64,000 nt of DNA from positions 1 through 64,000 of the forward strand of contig DDIU01000022.1 in the NCBI GenBank assembly GCA_002338655.1, given 5' to 3'. The notes under the pieces are model-generated. The model saw only the letters and a list, made by a program, of their open reading frames with translations, had not been told where the DNA came from and did no database searches. The translations under genes and the position numbers were made by a program. This DNA is from Flammeovirgaceae bacterium UBA1842. GTDB taxonomy: Bacteria > Bacteroidota > Bacteroidia > Cytophagales > Cyclobacteriaceae. Shown here piece after piece: positions 17,501 through 25,993 of the stretch (position 1 is its first letter; each line of letters begins with the position of its first letter).

Positions 17501-17746
17501 ATGGAAGTATCAATAATACCAATAGGAAATTCAAAAGGGCTGCGTCTAAGCAAAGACTTACTTGAAAGGTATAACATCAAAGACAAGGTCGAGATCATTC
17601 TTGAAAAGGGGAGAATCATCTTAAAACCAATCAGCCAGCCAAGAAAAGGGTGGGATAAGGCATTTGCTAAAATGCACAAGGAAGGAGATGATCATTTACT
17701 AATGAATGATGTTTTTGAGGATGAGAATTTTGACGAATGGGAATAA
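17501..17746 (+). CDS. AbrB/MazE-type antitoxin
   Basis: An 81-residue protein. The N-terminal half is an AbrB-type swapped-hairpin DNA-binding domain with IIPIGNSKGLRLSKDLLE and a VEIILEKGRIILKPI strand pair. The acidic C-terminal tail (FEDENFDEWE) is the usual toxin-neutralising segment. It overlaps the toxin gene by 10 nt, which implies coupled translation. The palindrome just upstream is its likely binding site. Confidence 0.88.
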   Translation: MEVSIIPIGNSKGLRLSKDLLERYNIKDKVEIILEKGRIILKPISQPRKGWDKAFAKMHKEGDDHLLMNDVFEDENFDEWE

Positions 17747-18060
17747 AGCAATACGACATTGTATTGGTCAATCTCGATCCCACAATTGGTAGCGAAATAA
17801 AAAAAACACGACCCTGCGTTGTTATTTCTCCGAATGAATTGAATGACAACTTAAGGACGGTTGTTGTGGCTCCAATGACCACGAAATCACATGACTACCC
17901 TACCAGATTACAAGTAAAGCATAAAAAACAAACAGGTTGGGTTGTTATTGATCAAATTAGAACAATCGACAAGAAACGAATAGCCAAACATTTAGGCAAA
18001 TTGGCACCTAAAGAAATTGAATCCTGCAAAGATATAATCCGAGAAACATTTGTTGATTAG
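17737..18060 (+). CDS. MazF/PemK-type endoribonuclease toxin
   Basis: A 107-residue toxin of the PemK/MazF family. It has the N-terminal strand QYDIVLVNLDPTIGSEIKKTRPCVVIS, where the conserved Arg and Pro-Cys-Val sit, the segment VVVAPMTTK, and the catalytic-side motif VVIDQIRTIDKKRI. Family members cut mRNA at short sequences in stressed cells. The 10-nt overlap with the antitoxin and the shared operator mark a complete type II system. It ends 18 nt before the convergent MFS gene. Confidence 0.9.
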   Translation: MGIKQYDIVLVNLDPTIGSEIKKTRPCVVISPNELNDNLRTVVVAPMTTKSHDYPTRLQVKHKKQTGWVVIDQIRTIDKKRIAKHLGKLAPKEIESCKDIIRETFVD

Positions 18061-18078
18061 CTCTCTGCTAAGTCGTTG

Positions 18079-19311
18079 TCATTGCGCCTGATTATCAACC
18101 AACCTTTTCCTATCCGCTCTCTTCACTAACCAAAATAACACTCCCGAGAATAAGGCCAATAGGCCTATCAAATTCATCAGCCAAGTGTACCCTATAGAAG
18201 CGGATAAATTCATTCCCAAGTTGTGTCCAACCACATGAGCTAATGAAAACGCCATAGTATAATAACCCATGTATTTGCCTTGATTGCCTTTGCCAGCACG
18301 CTTCAATGTGAATGTATTGGAAAAGGGAAAACACATCATCTCCGCCCATGTGGCAAATAACATTCCTATGACCAAAACCCCTACCCATGAGGTGATATTG
18401 AGGATAAAAAAACTTATCGCCAGCAATACACTACTGATCATCATGATTTTGAAGATGGAATTTCGATCCTTATCCAAATGTTTGATCAACGGCATTTCAA
18501 ACAGGAAAACAACAATCCCATTCAAGGCTAATATCCACCCAATATGGATTTCTGATAATAGCCATACCGTATGATAATACACGGGCATAACAGAAAAGTA
18601 TTGGATGAAGATCATTCCAAAAAGAAAAACCGCACCTAGAAAGATTAAATAGGGGATATCTTTAAAAACACTTTTCTTAGTTAAAGGAACTGTAATAACT
18701 TCTTTTTCAGCCACTTTTTTTGGTTTGAGTAATATCAGGATAGCAATACCTGCCAACACGCAAGTTCCACCATCTATCCAGAAGAGGGCTGCATATCCTG
18801 CTGTAGCAATTAAAAAACCACCTACAGCCGGGCCCAATGAGAAACCAAGGTTGATGGCCAAACGAATAAGTGTAATAGCCCGCGTATAATTCTTCTCAGC
18901 GCTATACGAACCTGCAGCTACATAGGCAGCTGGTCTGTAGGCATCCGTCACCATGGTTACTAAGAATATACTGCCACAGATCCACCATAGGTTCTGAAGT
19001 GTACTGATCCAAAGGAAGAGCAAGCCTGAGAGCACAAGGCTAATGATCATTACTTTATAGAATCCAATTTTATCGGTTAACTGACCTCCGATCCATGATC
19101 CTACAAAAGCACCTACACCGAAACTGGTCATAATCCAACCGACTTGCGGAAGGGAAAACCCTAGGTTGGTGGATAAATAGAGTGAAAGGAATGGAACTAC
19201 CATTCCTCCTGCACGATTGATAAATGTGGCAATGGCAAGAAACCAAATTTCACGGGATAAGCCTTGAAACGATTCTCTATAGTACCTCCATGAGTTAACG
19301 AGTATAGTCAT
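18079..19311 (-). CDS. Major facilitator superfamily transporter
   Basis: A 410-residue protein with about twelve hydrophobic segments. The MFS loop 2-3 motif is GSWIGGQLTDKIGFYKV, and the proline/glycine-rich segment LGFSLGPAVGGFL lies in the fifth helix, as in drug/proton antiporters of the DHA1 type. The substrate is unknown. It is transcribed divergently from the arsenosugar-type operon across 214 nt, so a role in exporting its product is possible but unproven. Confidence 0.85.
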   Translation of the reverse strand: MTILVNSWRYYRESFQGLSREIWFLAIATFINRAGGMVVPFLSLYLSTNLGFSLPQVGWIMTSFGVGAFVGSWIGGQLTDKIGFYKVMIISLVLSGLLFLWISTLQNLWWICGSIFLVTMVTDAYRPAAYVAAGSYSAEKNYTRAITLIRLAINLGFSLGPAVGGFLIATAGYAALFWIDGGTCVLAGIAILILLKPKKVAEKEVITVPLTKKSVFKDIPYLIFLGAVFLFGMIFIQYFSVMPVYYHTVWLLSEIHIGWILALNGIVVFLFEMPLIKHLDKDRNSIFKIMMISSVLLAISFFILNITSWVGVLVIGMLFATWAEMMCFPFSNTFTLKRAGKGNQGKYMGYYTMAFSLAHVVGHNLGMNLSASIGYTWLMNLIGLLALFSGVLFWLVKRADRKRLVDNQAQ

Positions 19312-19525
19312 CGAGCCAAATATATATAAATTATATGCTGCCGATTACTACCAGTCCTTATAGTTTATCTTGTTTTTCTATAATATTGAGTATGAGTTGG
19401 CACTAAAATTTCTATCTGTTTCGTCTCATAGCCGACAAGCCCACCATTATTTTCCAATAAATAAATCTATTTTGCCATTTCGGTGTTTAATCAATTAACT
19501 TCATCATTTTACAATCTTTTGAACT

Positions 19526-19861
19526 ATGGACAAGACCTATTACGATCCTGCAGACCTTAAAAAATTTGGGGACATTGCTGAATTTGAACCAGAATTGGCG
19601 AAGAAATTCTTTGATTACTATAATGATGTTTTCAAAGAAGGTGAGCTTACTGCAAGGGAGAAATCACTCATTGCACTTGCTGTTTCACATGCTATTCAGT
19701 GCCCCTATTGTATTGATGCCTACACATCAGGTTCAATGGAAAAGGGCATTACAGAAACTCAAATGATGGAAGCAGTGCATGTTGCTGCTGCCATAAGAGG
19801 CGGAGCATCACTTGTTCATGGCGTACAAATGATGAACAAAGCAAAAAAATTATCGATGTAA
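19526..19861 (+). CDS. AhpD-like protein of an arsenosugar operon
   Basis: A 111-residue carboxymuconolactone-decarboxylase/AhpD-fold protein. The redox motif CPYC lies in HAIQCPYCIDAYT, preceded by the conserved glutamate of REKSLIALA. The whole matches the small peroxidase-like proteins found with arsenosugar biosynthesis genes. It is the first gene of a same-strand run, with the ArsS-like radical SAM gene starting 9 nt after its stop. Its exact role in the pathway is not known. Confidence 0.85.
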   Translation: MDKTYYDPADLKKFGDIAEFEPELAKKFFDYYNDVFKEGELTAREKSLIALAVSHAIQCPYCIDAYTSGSMEKGITETQMMEAVHVAAAIRGGASLVHGVQMMNKAKKLSM

Positions 19862-19870
19862 AAAGGTATT

Positions 19871-20932
19871 ATGACAAAATCATTATTGGCCCAACACCAT
19901 AATTTAGCGGATAAAACTACACAGCTAAAAATCTTGTCGAATGGTATTTTTGGTGAGGGCAAACTTCCTACTTTCAGAAAAAAACTTGAACCACTTGGTG
20001 AATTTCCGTTGAAACCCAATTCAATTGAGATATTTCAGGTCAATGTGGGTTATATGTGCAATCAGGTGTGTAATCACTGCCATGTAGACGCTGGCCCTGA
20101 CAGAAGGGAGATAATGACCCGTGAGACAATAGACCAATGTTTAGAGGTTCTTCGCAAGACCAATATCCATACCCTTGACCTTACAGGAGGTGCGCCTGAA
20201 ATGAATCCAGACTTCAGGTATTTTGTGGAAGAGGCAAATAAAGCTGGTGTGCAAGATATCATTGTGAGATCTAATCTTACCATAATTCTAGCTAACCCTA
20301 AGTACCATGATCTTCCAGAATTTTTTAAGAAAAACAATGTTCATGTGGTTTCTTCGCTTCCCTTTTATCAACCCGACAAGACTGACCGTCAGCGAGGGCA
20401 AGGGGTATTCAAGAAATCAATTAAGGCCTTACAAATGTTGAATGCGGCAGGATATGGACAGGAAGGTTCTGGGTTGAAGCTAGACTTGGTATACAATCCA
20501 AGTGGCGCTTTTTTACCTGGTGATCAGGCCGCATTGGAAAGGGACTTTAAAAAGGAGCTAAAAAAGAATTATGACATTGATTTCAATAGCCTTTTTGCCA
20601 TCACTAATATCCCAATCAGCCGATTTCTGGAATTTTTGATTCGCACAGAAAATTATGAAGATTATATGGATAAATTGGTGACTTCATTTAATCCAAGTGC
20701 GGTGAAAGGAGTGATGTGCCGCAATACAATTTCCATTGATTATGACGGACATATGTTTGATTGCGATTTTAACCAAATGTTGGGGTTGAAAGTAGAAAAA
20801 CAGGCAGGTCAACATATCAAGGATTTCGATATTGAAAAACTCCTGCAAAGAAGTATTGTTATCAACCAACATTGCTATGGCTGTACTGCTGGAGCAGGAT
20901 CAAGTTGTCAGGGTACGGTAGTAGTATCATAA
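19871..20932 (+). CDS. arsS: Arsenosugar biosynthesis radical SAM protein ArsS
   Basis: A 353-residue radical SAM enzyme. The [4Fe-4S] site is CNQVCNHC (C-x3-C-x2-C, about residue 60), followed by the SAM-binding segment LDLTGGAPEMNPDF. A second cysteine cluster is CRNTISIDYDGHMFDCDFNQ, and the C-terminus reads CYGCTAGAGSSCQG, matching the ArsS family. ArsS enzymes join a 5'-deoxyadenosyl group to a methylated arsenical to start arsenosugar synthesis. Some relatives carry selenocysteine near the C-terminus; here cysteine codons are present and there is no in-frame TGA. Confidence 0.9.
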   Translation: MTKSLLAQHHNLADKTTQLKILSNGIFGEGKLPTFRKKLEPLGEFPLKPNSIEIFQVNVGYMCNQVCNHCHVDAGPDRREIMTRETIDQCLEVLRKTNIHTLDLTGGAPEMNPDFRYFVEEANKAGVQDIIVRSNLTIILANPKYHDLPEFFKKNNVHVVSSLPFYQPDKTDRQRGQGVFKKSIKALQMLNAAGYGQEGSGLKLDLVYNPSGAFLPGDQAALERDFKKELKKNYDIDFNSLFAITNIPISRFLEFLIRTENYEDYMDKLVTSFNPSAVKGVMCRNTISIDYDGHMFDCDFNQMLGLKVEKQAGQHIKDFDIEKLLQRSIVINQHCYGCTAGAGSSCQGTVVVS

Positions 20933-21020
20933 AATGAACAAACTAATTTTCTTGGAGCTTTAAACCAAGGATTTAAAATTAAATAACAAGTTTTGACGGC
21001 CTTTTGGCCATTTCTAAAAA

Positions 21021-21869
21021 ATGATGTCAAAACTGGTTTCAGAAAGAATGTTTATGATAAATCAGATAAAAGAAGCCGCTGAATTTTTAAAAAGCAAAGG
21101 GTTCGAAAACCCAGACATAGGCGTAATCCTGGGAACAGGCTTAGGAAATGGGTTTGTGGGCAAAATGAAAGTACTTGCTGAGACGGAGTATAAAGACATC
21201 CCTCATTTTCCTGTATCCACTGTTGAATCGCACAATGGTAAACTAATCTTCGGAACCATAGGCACCAAAAAAGTAATGGCCATGCAAGGCCGCTTTCATT
21301 ATTATGAAGGTTATAGTATGCAACAGATTACTTTGCCCGTCAGGGTGATGAAGCAATTGGGGGTTTCCTATTTACTTCTTTCAAATGCTTCAGGAAGCTT
21401 GAATTTGGATTGGAATAAAGGGGAATTAATGATGATTGATGATCATATTGATTTGCTTCCAGATAATCCATTAAGAGGAAAAAATTTGGACGAACAAGGC
21501 CCAAGGTTTCCTGATATGAGTAGACCTTATGATGTCAAATTGGGTAATCTTTTAAAATCGATTGCCAAAGAAAAAGGCATTATCCTTAATGAAGGGGTGT
21601 ATGTAGCCGTCACTGGTCCAAATTTGGAAACTAGGGCGGAATATAGATTCCTTAAAACGATTGGGGCAGATGCGGTGGGCATGTCCACTGTGCCGGAAGT
21701 GATAGTTGCGAATCATTTAGGGTTGCCCTGCTGTGCCGTGTCCGTACTTACCGATGACTGTGATCCTGACAAGCTCAAGCCAATCGATATTCAGGAGATC
21801 ATAGCCATTGCCGGTAAGGCAGAAATAAAACTAACTGAACTTTACGTAGAACTTATTAACAGAATATAA
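21021..21869 (+). CDS. Purine-nucleoside phosphorylase
   Basis: A 282-residue trimeric-type purine nucleoside phosphorylase: GVILGTGLG near residue 37, STVESHNGKLIFG, the MQGRFHYYEGY motif, SNASGSLN, and GPNLETRAEYRF in the substrate pocket. It releases the base from purine nucleosides by phosphorolysis. Between arsS and arsM it may remove adenine from the adenosyl-arsenical intermediate, an inference from position. Its stop is 1 nt before arsM. A short GGCC-TTTT-GGCC hairpin precedes the start. ATG 21024 is an alternative start. Confidence 0.9.
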   Translation: MMSKLVSERMFMINQIKEAAEFLKSKGFENPDIGVILGTGLGNGFVGKMKVLAETEYKDIPHFPVSTVESHNGKLIFGTIGTKKVMAMQGRFHYYEGYSMQQITLPVRVMKQLGVSYLLLSNASGSLNLDWNKGELMMIDDHIDLLPDNPLRGKNLDEQGPRFPDMSRPYDVKLGNLLKSIAKEKGIILNEGVYVAVTGPNLETRAEYRFLKTIGADAVGMSTVPEVIVANHLGLPCCAVSVLTDDCDPDKLKPIDIQEIIAIAGKAEIKLTELYVELINRI

Positions 21870-21870
21870 A

Positions 21871-22842
21871 ATGGAAACCTATTTAGAAACCACCAAGGAC
21901 GTTTATAAAAAAGCAGCAGAAACACCGGATGTAGGTCTTTGTTGTACAACTACACCTGTTTGGCAATTACCTGGCTTGGAAATTCCTAAAATAATGCTTG
22001 ACATGAATTATGGATGCGGCAGTACGGTGAACCCAAGAGACTTGGTAAATGATCCCACCATTTTATATGTGGGAGTTGGCGGAGGTATGGAACTATTGCA
22101 ATTTTCGTATTTCAGCAGGAGAAAAGGGGGTGTAGTAGGCCTTGATGTAGTGGACGAAATGATTGATGCCAGTCGTAAAAATTTTAAAGAAGCTGAAAAA
22201 TTAAACCCTTGGTTCAAGTCAGAGTTTGTTGATCTTAGAAAAGGGGATGCTTTACATCTACCGGTCGAAGACAATTCCATAGATGTGGCAGCACAAAATT
22301 GCCTGTTTAACATATTTACCAAGGATGACTTAAAAATGGCGTTGTCTGAAATGTACCGGGTATTGAAGCCATACGGAAGACTGGTACTGTCGGACCCTAT
22401 TTGTAATCAGGAAATGCCCGAACCTCTGCAAAATGACGAGCGACTACGCGCACTATGCTTAAGTGGGGCAATGCCTTTAAAAGATTATATAAAAATGATT
22501 ACCGATGTTGGTTTTGGCACAGTAGAAATTCGAGCTAAACGTCCCTATCGCATTCTTGATCCTGGTCATTATGCAACCGATACCAATATCTATATAGAAA
22601 GTGTGGAGGTATGTGCCATTAAAGACCCAATGCCAGCTGATGGACCATGTGTGTTCACCGGAAAAACGGCCATTTATTATGGGGACAAAGAATATTTTGA
22701 TGATCATAATGGCCATGTGCTGATGCCCAATCAACCGCTCGCTGTTTGTGACAAAACAGCCGAAGCTTTGGCTTTAGAAGATGAAAAACAAATATTCATC
22801 TCGGATTCTACCTACTTTTATGATGGTGGAGGCTGTTGCTAA
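21871..22842 (+). CDS. arsM: Arsenite methyltransferase ArsM (arsenosugar type)
   Basis: A 323-residue SAM-dependent methyltransferase. Motif I is ILYVGVGGGMELLQF, followed by VVGLDVVDEMI and DALHLPVEDNSIDVAAQNCLFN. The early cysteine pair (LCCTTTPVWQLPG) and further cysteines (MNYGCGS, DPICNQ) suit arsenite binding, and the protein ends GGGCC. This long form with the CCTTTPVW start is the one associated with ArsS. It methylates trivalent arsenic to give the substrate for ArsS. It is the last gene of the operon. Confidence 0.88.
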   Translation: METYLETTKDVYKKAAETPDVGLCCTTTPVWQLPGLEIPKIMLDMNYGCGSTVNPRDLVNDPTILYVGVGGGMELLQFSYFSRRKGGVVGLDVVDEMIDASRKNFKEAEKLNPWFKSEFVDLRKGDALHLPVEDNSIDVAAQNCLFNIFTKDDLKMALSEMYRVLKPYGRLVLSDPICNQEMPEPLQNDERLRALCLSGAMPLKDYIKMITDVGFGTVEIRAKRPYRILDPGHYATDTNIYIESVEVCAIKDPMPADGPCVFTGKTAIYYGDKEYFDDHNGHVLMPNQPLAVCDKTAEALALEDEKQIFISDSTYFYDGGGCC

Positions 22843-22920
22843 AGCTTTATAGATCGCCTTTACTTTATTGGGTCACCTAAAAATTACGCTAGAATTTATT
22901 AGATTAAGGGTATTAATCAC

Positions 22921-25900
22921 TTGAATGTTAACCGGTTGATTCAAATTAGGGCTTTCCTTGTTTACATTTTTATAATTTGGTGCCAATTGGGTATATCCGC
23001 ACAATCCATTGATGAAAATTCCTTGAAAAGGATGCTCATCGAACAATGGACTGGTGACGATGGCCTCGTCTCCAACAATTTAACCTTTGTTGCCCAGTCT
23101 TCCGATGGTTTCATTTGGCTCACTTCATTTAATGGGGCACATCGGTTTGATGGCAAACAATTCACCCTTTTTGATAAAAGTAATGTTCCTGTTCTAACCT
23201 CCAATGCTTTTTATGGAGTGGTGGAAATGGATGGCAAGTTATGGTTTGGCTCGCAGAGTAGTGGGTTGATTTCATACGATGGAAAGCACTTTAGTAAAAG
23301 GCTGGATTTTCCCTCCATTTCGGTAAGAACAATGTTTGTAGCAAGATCGGGGAGCCTTTGGATAGGCACTAATAATTCGGGCGTATATGTTTTAGAAAAT
23401 GATACTATCAAAGCCATCGGGAATAGACTGCTGGATCATGAGATAATTAATGATATTGATGAAGATGCTGACGGGAACATAATGTTTGCCACTGGAAGTA
23501 ATGGATTGTTAAAATACTCCAAAGGGGAAGTTCATAAGTATCAATTGGATAAACTCAACAATGATGTACGTACATTGAGTTTTAATAGCGATACATTGTC
23601 CATAGGGGCCTCCAACGGACTGTATTTTTTAGTGGCAGATCAATTATTTGAAGCTAGTGGGCTTTCTAAATTTCAAATCAATGACATTCTGTATGAAAAA
23701 CCGGGCTCTTATTTATTGGCGACAGAACAAGGATTGGTAAGGTATTTTGTGAAGTCGGGTAAAGTCGATGTGTGGGATGAATCTTCTGGCTTACCCGCCA
23801 ATCAACTATCCAAAATCACTTACGATCATGAAGGGAGTCTTTGGGTATCCACAAAAAAGGCAGGTTTGCTACGACTTTATAATGGTACTATAAAAACACT
23901 AAGTGACATTGATGGACTGCCTTACCCCAAGATCAATATAGTTAAGGAGTATAAGGGAAGCTTTTATATTGGAGCAGATGACGGAGCAATCTCTATATTA
24001 ACCAATGATAAGATTACTGATTTAAAATTATCACCCCACAAAAATAAAGTGGGTATCAGGGACATGGTCTTTGATAAAGATGGTTCGATTTGGGTAGCAA
24101 GTTATGAGGGGTTATTAAGATACAAAAATGGGAAGGAATCCATTTTTAACACCGCAAATGGCCTTACAAGTAATAATGTAAGAAGAATTCTACCTGATGA
24201 TGATGGGAACCTTTGGATAGGTACTAGAACGGGGGGGCTAATGAAGTGGTCAGGAGATTCTGTAAGGGAAGTATTCAATACCACCAATAAACTGAAATCC
24301 GATTATATATTGTCTATTGAAATGGACCGTAATAAAAATATTGTAGTGGGGACACATTCAGGGGGAATCAATCTCATAAAAAATGATTCAGTTTATAATT
24401 ATTCTTTAGACTCCATGCCCGGAATATTATATTTCAATAATTACATTGACAAGGAAAACAATTATTGGTTCGCCACTAATGTAGGGATACTTTGTTTTCA
24501 TGATGGTAAATTTAAAAAGATAAAACTCCATTCGGATTTTAAAGCAGAAACCTATTTTGATATAGTGGCGGATGATTATGACAATTTGTGGATGACGACC
24601 AACATAGGAATTGTGCGTGTCGGTTATACCGACATGAGAGATTTTGTAGAAGGTAAATCCAAATTTGTTGAAGCTTCCATTTTTGATGAAAGTGATGGGA
24701 TGCTTCAAAGGGAATGTACCGGTGCGACAAAGTCGCTAAAAACATCCAATGGTTCCGTATGGGTACCTACATTAAATGGCGTGGCTATGATTAACCCTTC
24801 CAGCATTATCAAAAACGAACACATCCCTAATGTAGTGATTTCAAAATTTAAGGTAGATGGAACATCATTCATTGATGACAATGTAATCATTGAACCAGGG
24901 GCTCATCGCTTTTCTTTCAATTACTCAGTTTTAAGTTTTATTGCTCCGGAAAAGATTCAGTACAAATATAAATTGGAGGGTATTGATAAAGAGTGGATCA
25001 CCACATTTGGAAACGAACTTGAATATACTAATCTGGGTCCAGGTCAATATGTTTTTAATGTTACTGGCACCAATAATGATGGCATCTGGAGCGATCATGT
25101 GGCCACAGTCAAATTTACTGTAGAGCCCTATTTCTATGAAACCATATTTTTCTACATTTTACTTTTAATTTGCCTTGTAGTGTTTACTTGGTACTTCATT
25201 AAAATTAGGACAAGTAGAATTCAAAAATCGAATGCCGAGTTAATAAAGGTAAATAAGGAGTTGGATAGGTTTGTATATAGTGCTTCCCATGACCTACGGG
25301 CTCCTTTAGCATCGGTGCTTGGGTTGGTAGCCATTGGCAAAATCGAAAATTCACTCGACAGTAAAAATAAATGCTTTGACATGATCGATGAAAGTATCAA
25401 TAAACTGGATGTTTTCATTACTGAAATTATAGATTTCTCCAAAAATCAAAGACTTGAAATCAGTAATTCTACCTTTGATATAAAGGAGTTCATAGATGAG
25501 ATATTGACTGAGTTAAAATACCTGGATAGAAGTGGGAAAATTAATATTCAGGTTAATTGTGACATAGAAAAGGTACATACTGACAAGCACAGGTTAAGTG
25601 TCATTCTTCATAATTTGATTGCCAATGCAATAAATTATAACGACAATAAAAATGGTTATTTGAAAATCAATGTGCAGGAAGAAAAGAGCAAAATAAGAAT
25701 ATCGGTTGAAGATAACGGGAGAGGGATTGCACCGGAACATTTAGGCCGAATATTTGAAATGTTCTATAGGGCCGAACACGATAAGTCCGGATCAGGTCTC
25801 GGTCTCTATATTGTTAAAGAAACAATTGAAAAGCTCAAGGGATATATAAATGTGGAGTCTAAATTAGATGTGGGTACAACCTTCACAGTTTATTTGCCAA

Positions 25901-25923
25901 TCATCCGTACCGGGGATTCTTAA
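22921..25923 (+). CDS. Sensor histidine kinase with two-component propeller repeats
   Basis: A 1000-residue protein. A signal peptide (about 1-28) is followed by a long periplasmic region of beta-propeller repeats (about 35-640), with many DG.LWIGT, GSLWVST and GNLWIGT blades. A Y_Y_Y domain follows (about 655-735, YKLEGIDKEW) and then one membrane segment (about 742-762). The kinase core has His790 in SASHDLRAPLASVLG, an N box NLIANAINYND and DNGRGI / GSGLGLYIVK. The start is a TTG at 22921. Unlike many relatives it has no receiver or AraC domain, and no regulator gene is adjacent. Confidence 0.9.
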   Translation: MNVNRLIQIRAFLVYIFIIWCQLGISAQSIDENSLKRMLIEQWTGDDGLVSNNLTFVAQSSDGFIWLTSFNGAHRFDGKQFTLFDKSNVPVLTSNAFYGVVEMDGKLWFGSQSSGLISYDGKHFSKRLDFPSISVRTMFVARSGSLWIGTNNSGVYVLENDTIKAIGNRLLDHEIINDIDEDADGNIMFATGSNGLLKYSKGEVHKYQLDKLNNDVRTLSFNSDTLSIGASNGLYFLVADQLFEASGLSKFQINDILYEKPGSYLLATEQGLVRYFVKSGKVDVWDESSGLPANQLSKITYDHEGSLWVSTKKAGLLRLYNGTIKTLSDIDGLPYPKINIVKEYKGSFYIGADDGAISILTNDKITDLKLSPHKNKVGIRDMVFDKDGSIWVASYEGLLRYKNGKESIFNTANGLTSNNVRRILPDDDGNLWIGTRTGGLMKWSGDSVREVFNTTNKLKSDYILSIEMDRNKNIVVGTHSGGINLIKNDSVYNYSLDSMPGILYFNNYIDKENNYWFATNVGILCFHDGKFKKIKLHSDFKAETYFDIVADDYDNLWMTTNIGIVRVGYTDMRDFVEGKSKFVEASIFDESDGMLQRECTGATKSLKTSNGSVWVPTLNGVAMINPSSIIKNEHIPNVVISKFKVDGTSFIDDNVIIEPGAHRFSFNYSVLSFIAPEKIQYKYKLEGIDKEWITTFGNELEYTNLGPGQYVFNVTGTNNDGIWSDHVATVKFTVEPYFYETIFFYILLLICLVVFTWYFIKIRTSRIQKSNAELIKVNKELDRFVYSASHDLRAPLASVLGLVAIGKIENSLDSKNKCFDMIDESINKLDVFITEIIDFSKNQRLEISNSTFDIKEFIDEILTELKYLDRSGKINIQVNCDIEKVHTDKHRLSVILHNLIANAINYNDNKNGYLKINVQEEKSKIRISVEDNGRGIAPEHLGRIFEMFYRAEHDKSGSGLGLYIVKETIEKLKGYINVESKLDVGTTFTVYLPIIRTGDS

Positions 25924-25937
25924 TCTTTGCCCTCTCT

Positions 25938-25968
25938 TTGTAAAGTACTAACTAAAGACCGAACTTTG
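25938..25968 (+). promoter_or_regulatory. Possible uvrA promoter
   Basis: TTG (25938-25940), a 20-nt spacer and GAACTTTG (25961-25968) fit the Bacteroidota promoter with one mismatch in the -7 box. The uvrA ATG is 25 nt downstream. Confidence 0.45.
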
Positions 25969-25993
25969 TGCTTTATTTTTTTGAAGGTTATTC

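Noticed and set aside
20841..20932. Selenocysteine in the ArsS C-terminus
   Set aside because: The codons at the expected site are cysteine codons and there is no in-frame TGA.
22477..22734. Antisense frame inside arsM
   Set aside because: It is fully covered by a well-conserved gene and has no start context.
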